Source: Pseudomonadota bacterium (GTDB taxonomy: Bacteria; Pseudomonadota; Alphaproteobacteria; Rhizobiales; Beijerinckiaceae). From it: a stretch of 8,524 nt of DNA. Location of the stretch: positions 1-8,524 of the forward strand of contig JAEWKL010000350.1 in assembly GCA_023386115.1 (NCBI GenBank), given 5' to 3'. The notes under the pieces are model-generated. The model saw only the letters and a list, made by a program, of their open reading frames with translations, did no database searches and was not told where the DNA came from. Position numbers and translations under genes: made by a program. Of the stretch, positions 6,060 to 8,524 are shown one piece after another (positions within the stretch are counted from its first letter, which is position 1; every line of letters begins with the position of its first letter).

Positions 6060-6926
6060 ATGCCGATGGAGTCGACGATCCCCTCCGCCCCGTGGTCCTC
6101 CGTGGTGTCGCGCGGTGTCCGATGGAGCAAGCGCGCGCTGGCGGCGGCGAGCCTCGCCGCGCTGACGGCTTGCGCCGGCGGGGGCGCCGACTTCTATCCG
6201 ACCAAGGGCGACGTGAAGCCCCATCCGGGCGTCGCCCGGGCCAAGAACCACCCGATCCAGGGGATCGACGTCTCCAAATGGCAGGGTCCGATCGACTGGA
6301 CCTCGGTGCGGGGCGCCGGCACCCAGTTCGCCTACATCAAGGCGACCGAGGGCGGCGACCACGTCGACGAGCGCTTCCGCGAGAACTGGGACGGCGCCGG
6401 CCGGGCCGGCGTGCCGCGCGGCGCCTACCACTTCGTGTTCTGGTGCCGCTCGGCCAAGGACCAGATGGACTGGTTCAAGCGCAACGTCCCCAACGACCCG
6501 ACCGCCCTGCCCCCGGTCCTCGACGTCGAGTGGAACGGCCACTCGCAGACCTGCCCGAAGAAGCTGCCGAAGGCCCAGGCCCTCGCCATGACCGAGTACA
6601 TGCTGCGGGAGATGGAGGCCTATACGGGCAAGCGGCCGATCATCTACACCGACATCACCTTCCACAAGGACGTGCTGGAAGGCGAGCTGCCGGACTATCC
6701 GCACTGGGTCCGCTCCACCGCCGCCGAGCCGGAGCAGCGCTACGCCAACCGCGACTGGATGCTGTGGCAGTTCACCTCGACCGGCCGCGTGCCGGGGGTG
6801 CGCGGCGACGTCGACCGCAACGCCTTCTACGGCTCCAAGGCCGAATGGGCCTCGTTCCTGGCCACCGACTGCGACCCGCGCCACCATCGCCGGCTCTCGG
6901 CGGCGGGCCTGTGCACCGAGAAGTGA
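6060..6926 (+). CDS. GH25 lysozyme-like muramidase, predicted lipoprotein
   Basis: 288 residues from ATG 6060. The N-terminus has a basic stretch (RGVRWSKRA), a hydrophobic core (LAAASLAAL) and the lipobox LTAC, so Cys38 should be lipidated and the protein anchored to a membrane outside the cytoplasm. The GH25 domain runs from about residue 66 to 275: GIDVSKWQGPIDW with Asp70, FAYIKATEG, GAYHFVFW, the active-site LDVEWN (Asp155, Glu157), IIYTDITF and the closing LWQFTSTGRVPGVRGDVDRNAF. All catalytic acids are present. GH25 enzymes cut the N-acetylmuramic acid-GlcNAc bond of peptidoglycan; here the likely job is wall remodelling or turnover. The start is uncertain: GTG 6030 is also in frame, as is ATG 6066. 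I chose 6060 because CAGGT lies about nine bases before it. Hairpins follow the stop. Confidence 0.85.
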   Translation: MPMESTIPSAPWSSVVSRGVRWSKRALAAASLAALTACAGGGADFYPTKGDVKPHPGVARAKNHPIQGIDVSKWQGPIDWTSVRGAGTQFAYIKATEGGDHVDERFRENWDGAGRAGVPRGAYHFVFWCRSAKDQMDWFKRNVPNDPTALPPVLDVEWNGHSQTCPKKLPKAQALAMTEYMLREMEAYTGKRPIIYTDITFHKDVLEGELPDYPHWVRSTAAEPEQRYANRDWMLWQFTSTGRVPGVRGDVDRNAFYGSKAEWASFLATDCDPRHHRRLSAAGLCTEK

Positions 6927-6954
6927 GCGCGGCGCTGCCGTGACGTCGGACGAC

Positions 6955-6986
6955 GAGGCCCGGTCCGCGACGAGCGGCCGGGCTTC
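6955..6986 (+). terminator. hairpin after the GH25 gene, possible terminator
   Basis: GAGGCCCGG (6955-6963) pairs with CCGGGCTTC (6978-6986, one G-U), and CCGC (6965-6968) pairs with GCGG (6974-6977), across a single bulged T and a five-base loop. It begins 28 bases after the lysozyme stop. No U-run follows, so a classical intrinsic terminator is doubtful; it may stabilise the 3' end or pause the polymerase. Confidence 0.45.
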
Positions 6987-7024
6987 GTGCTGCCATCCGA
7001 CTGAGACACGGGCCCGGCATGTTG

Positions 7025-7050
7025 CCCGGGCGGCGCCTTCGCCGCCCGGG
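7025..7050 (+). repeat. perfect 11-bp hairpin just before the lipid kinase start
   Basis: CCCGGGCGGCG (7025-7035), the loop CCTT (7036-7039), then CGCCGCCCGGG (7040-7050): a perfect, all-G/C stem. It ends eight bases before the GTG of the lipid kinase, where a ribosome site would be expected, and no T-run follows. It may terminate readthrough from the lysozyme or control access to the start codon. Confidence 0.6.
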
Positions 7051-7058
7051 ATGATCGC

Positions 7059-7988
7059 GTGACGACACAGAGTGGTAAGGCGCCTACCCGCCGGGTCGTG
7101 CTGGTGGCGAATGTCGCGGCAGGCTCCCTCGTCGACGGCGGATTGACGCCCGACGTCCTGCGCGGACGGCTGGAAGCGGCGGGCCTCGCCGTCGTGCCGG
7201 AGCCGCGGCCCGACGCCCCCCTGCCCGAACGGCTGAAGGCCGCAGCCTCGGTCCCGGGCACCGACGCGGTCGTCGTCGCGGGCGGCGACGGGACGCTGGC
7301 CTGCGCAGCGCAAGGCCTCACCGGACAGGACGTTCCCCTCGGCATCCTGCCGCTCGGCACCATGAACCTGCTCGCCAAGGATCTCGGGCTTCCTCTCGAC
7401 CTCGATGCGGCGGTGGCGGTGCTGGCGGCCGGCACGGTGCGCAGGATCGATGCCGGCGAGGTCAACGGCCACGTCTTCCTGATCAACTCGGTGCTCGGCA
7501 TGCCGGCCCGGATGGCCCGCCACCGCGAGGCGAAGCGCGGCCGGATGGGCCTCCTCGACCTGATGCGCATGGCCGCAGGCCTCCTGCGCCATCTCGGGCG
7601 CTACCCGCGGGAGCGCGCCACGCTGACCCTCGGCGGGCGGACCCGGCGGGTGCGTTTCCGGGCGCTCGCGGTGGTCTGCGGCGATTACCGGGAGGGCTTG
7701 GGCCAGGTTCTGTCGCGGGCGGGCGTCGACGGCGGGCACCTCACGCTCTACCTCGTCGAGACCCTGTCGGCGGCGCGGCTCGTGCGCCTCGGCCTCGGCT
7801 TCGCGGTCGGCGAGTGGCGCCGCCTGCCGGAGCTGGAGCGGCACGAGACCGACGCCCTGACCCTCGATGCCCGCAAGACCCTGCGGGTGATGAATGACGG
7901 AGAGGTCGTGCTGATCGCCCCACCCCTGCGCTATCGCCTCCGCCGCAGCGCCCTGCGGGTCCTCGTACCGACGGAGGATCCCCGGTGA
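7059..7988 (+). CDS. diacylglycerol kinase family lipid kinase (DAGK catalytic domain)
   Basis: A 309-residue soluble kinase of the YegS/DgkB class. It begins after a short tail with RRVVLVANVAAGS (a glycine-containing first loop), then VVAGGDGTL (residues 73-80), the ATP-binding GGDGT motif. This is followed by GILPLGTMNLLAKDLGLP (95-112), a second family hallmark. The C-terminal beta-sandwich domain contains VMNDGE, the conserved DGE acidic site. Family members phosphorylate diacylglycerol to phosphatidic acid or act on related lipids; the exact lipid is not readable here. The GTG start lacks a Shine-Dalgarno sequence and sits just behind a strong hairpin. The stop overlaps the next gene by GTGA, implying coupling. 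The start could be a later GTG in the first 16 codons (7098 or 7104), but neither is well placed for a ribosome site. Confidence 0.88.
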   Translation: MTTQSGKAPTRRVVLVANVAAGSLVDGGLTPDVLRGRLEAAGLAVVPEPRPDAPLPERLKAAASVPGTDAVVVAGGDGTLACAAQGLTGQDVPLGILPLGTMNLLAKDLGLPLDLDAAVAVLAAGTVRRIDAGEVNGHVFLINSVLGMPARMARHREAKRGRMGLLDLMRMAAGLLRHLGRYPRERATLTLGGRTRRVRFRALAVVCGDYREGLGQVLSRAGVDGGHLTLYLVETLSAARLVRLGLGFAVGEWRRLPELERHETDALTLDARKTLRVMNDGEVVLIAPPLRYRLRRSALRVLVPTEDPR

Positions 7989-8524
7989 GGCGGATCGCCC
8001 ATATCTCGGACCTGCATTTCGGCCGTACCGACCCGGCGGTGGTGGAAGGCCTGGTGGCGGAGCTGAACCGCGATCACCCGGACCTGATCATCATCTCGGG
8101 CGATTTCACCATGCGGGCCCGCACCCGGGAATACCGGGAGGCGAAGGCCTTCCTGGACCGGCTGCCTCACCCCTGGATCGCCGTGCCGGGCAACCACGAC
8201 ATCTCGCCGTTCCGGCTCTGGCAGCGCTTCTTCCATCCGTTCCGGCGCTACCGCCGCTACGTCGCGCCCGAGACCGAGCCGGTCTTCCAGGACGACGAGA
8301 TCGCCGTGATCTGCCTCAACACCGTGCGGACCTGGGCGCCGGAGACCGACTGGTCGCAGGGCAAGATCACCCGGGCGCAGATCAAGCGGACGGAAGCCCG
8401 CCTCGGCGCCCTGCCGCCGGGTTTGTTCCTGATCGTGGTCGGGCATCACCCTTTCATGCCGCCGCCCTGGGACGAGGAGGCGCGGCTCGTCGGCCGCGCC
8501 GCCGAGGCCCGCGATGCCTTTCGG
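7985..8524 (+). CDS. CpdA-like metallophosphoesterase (3' end cut by window edge)
   Basis: 180 codons from the GTG at 7985 to the window edge, in frame throughout, so the C-terminal part is missing. The calcineurin-like motifs appear in order: HISDLHFG (Asp9, His11), IISGDFT (Asp40), VPGNHD (Asn70, His71, Asp72) and VVGHHPF (His154). The final GHxH motif would lie beyond the edge. This class-III layout resembles 3',5'-cyclic-AMP phosphodiesterase CpdA and other small phosphodiesterases, but the substrate is not decided by these motifs. The start overlaps the lipid kinase stop by four bases, so the two are translationally coupled and may act in one lipid or phosphate pathway. It is only distantly similar to the plcP-like protein at 1209 and lacks that family's WYWPQ and KVKNAVN stretches. 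Confidence 0.88.
   Translation, partial: MRRIAHISDLHFGRTDPAVVEGLVAELNRDHPDLIIISGDFTMRARTREYREAKAFLDRLPHPWIAVPGNHDISPFRLWQRFFHPFRRYRRYVAPETEPVFQDDEIAVICLNTVRTWAPETDWSQGKITRAQIKRTEARLGALPPGLFLIVVGHHPFMPPPWDEEARLVGRAAEARDAFR

Noticed and set aside
5087..6943. Plus-strand open frame of 618 codons across the DUF488 gene and the lysozyme
   Set aside because: It is Arg/Gly/Pro-rich with no domain and is antisense or out of frame to two genes that have clear family motifs.
6045..7844. Minus-strand open frame of 599 codons opposite the lysozyme and lipid kinase
   Set aside because: High-GC shadow frame; low-complexity His/Arg/Gly translation, while the plus strand carries GGDGT and GH25 motifs.

Overview
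The window is about 70% GC, gene-dense and uses GTG starts freely. Together with the gene families, this suggests a high-GC alphaproteobacterium of the Hyphomicrobiales, perhaps Methylobacteriaceae. That placement is inference; there is no rRNA or other marker gene here.

Layout, left to right: (1) an EamA/DMT inner-membrane transporter on the minus strand, running off the left edge; (2) a 266-bp divergent spacer, then a two-gene plus-strand operon whose genes overlap by 4 bases (GTGA): a PlcP-type metallophosphoesterase and a GT4 glycosyltransferase resembling Agt; (3) a lower-GC minus-strand patch (about 3274-4060) with a Fic toxin-antitoxin pair of the VbhA/VbhT kind, in which the toxin is broken by an in-frame stop and has lost key active-site residues; (4) an MFS permease and (5) a small DUF488 protein, both minus strand; (6) a GH25 lysozyme-like lipoprotein on the plus strand; (7) a hairpin-rich spacer, then a second plus-strand pair overlapping by GTGA: a diacylglycerol-kinase-family lipid kinase and a second metallophosphoesterase that runs off the right edge.

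The unifying theme is diacylglycerol. In rhizobia and several marine bacteria, PlcP removes phosphate headgroups from phospholipids under phosphate limitation, and Agt puts sugar on the resulting diacylglycerol. The lipid kinase about 5 kb away may use the same diacylglycerol for the opposite reaction, making phosphatidic acid. Other points of interest are the decaying toxin with its still-open antitoxin, and a nested inverted repeat that touches the antitoxin start codon. I see no CRISPR array, tRNA, rRNA or insertion sequence. No entirely new system is evident; the most informative items are the lipid-remodelling operon and the fossil toxin-antitoxin locus.
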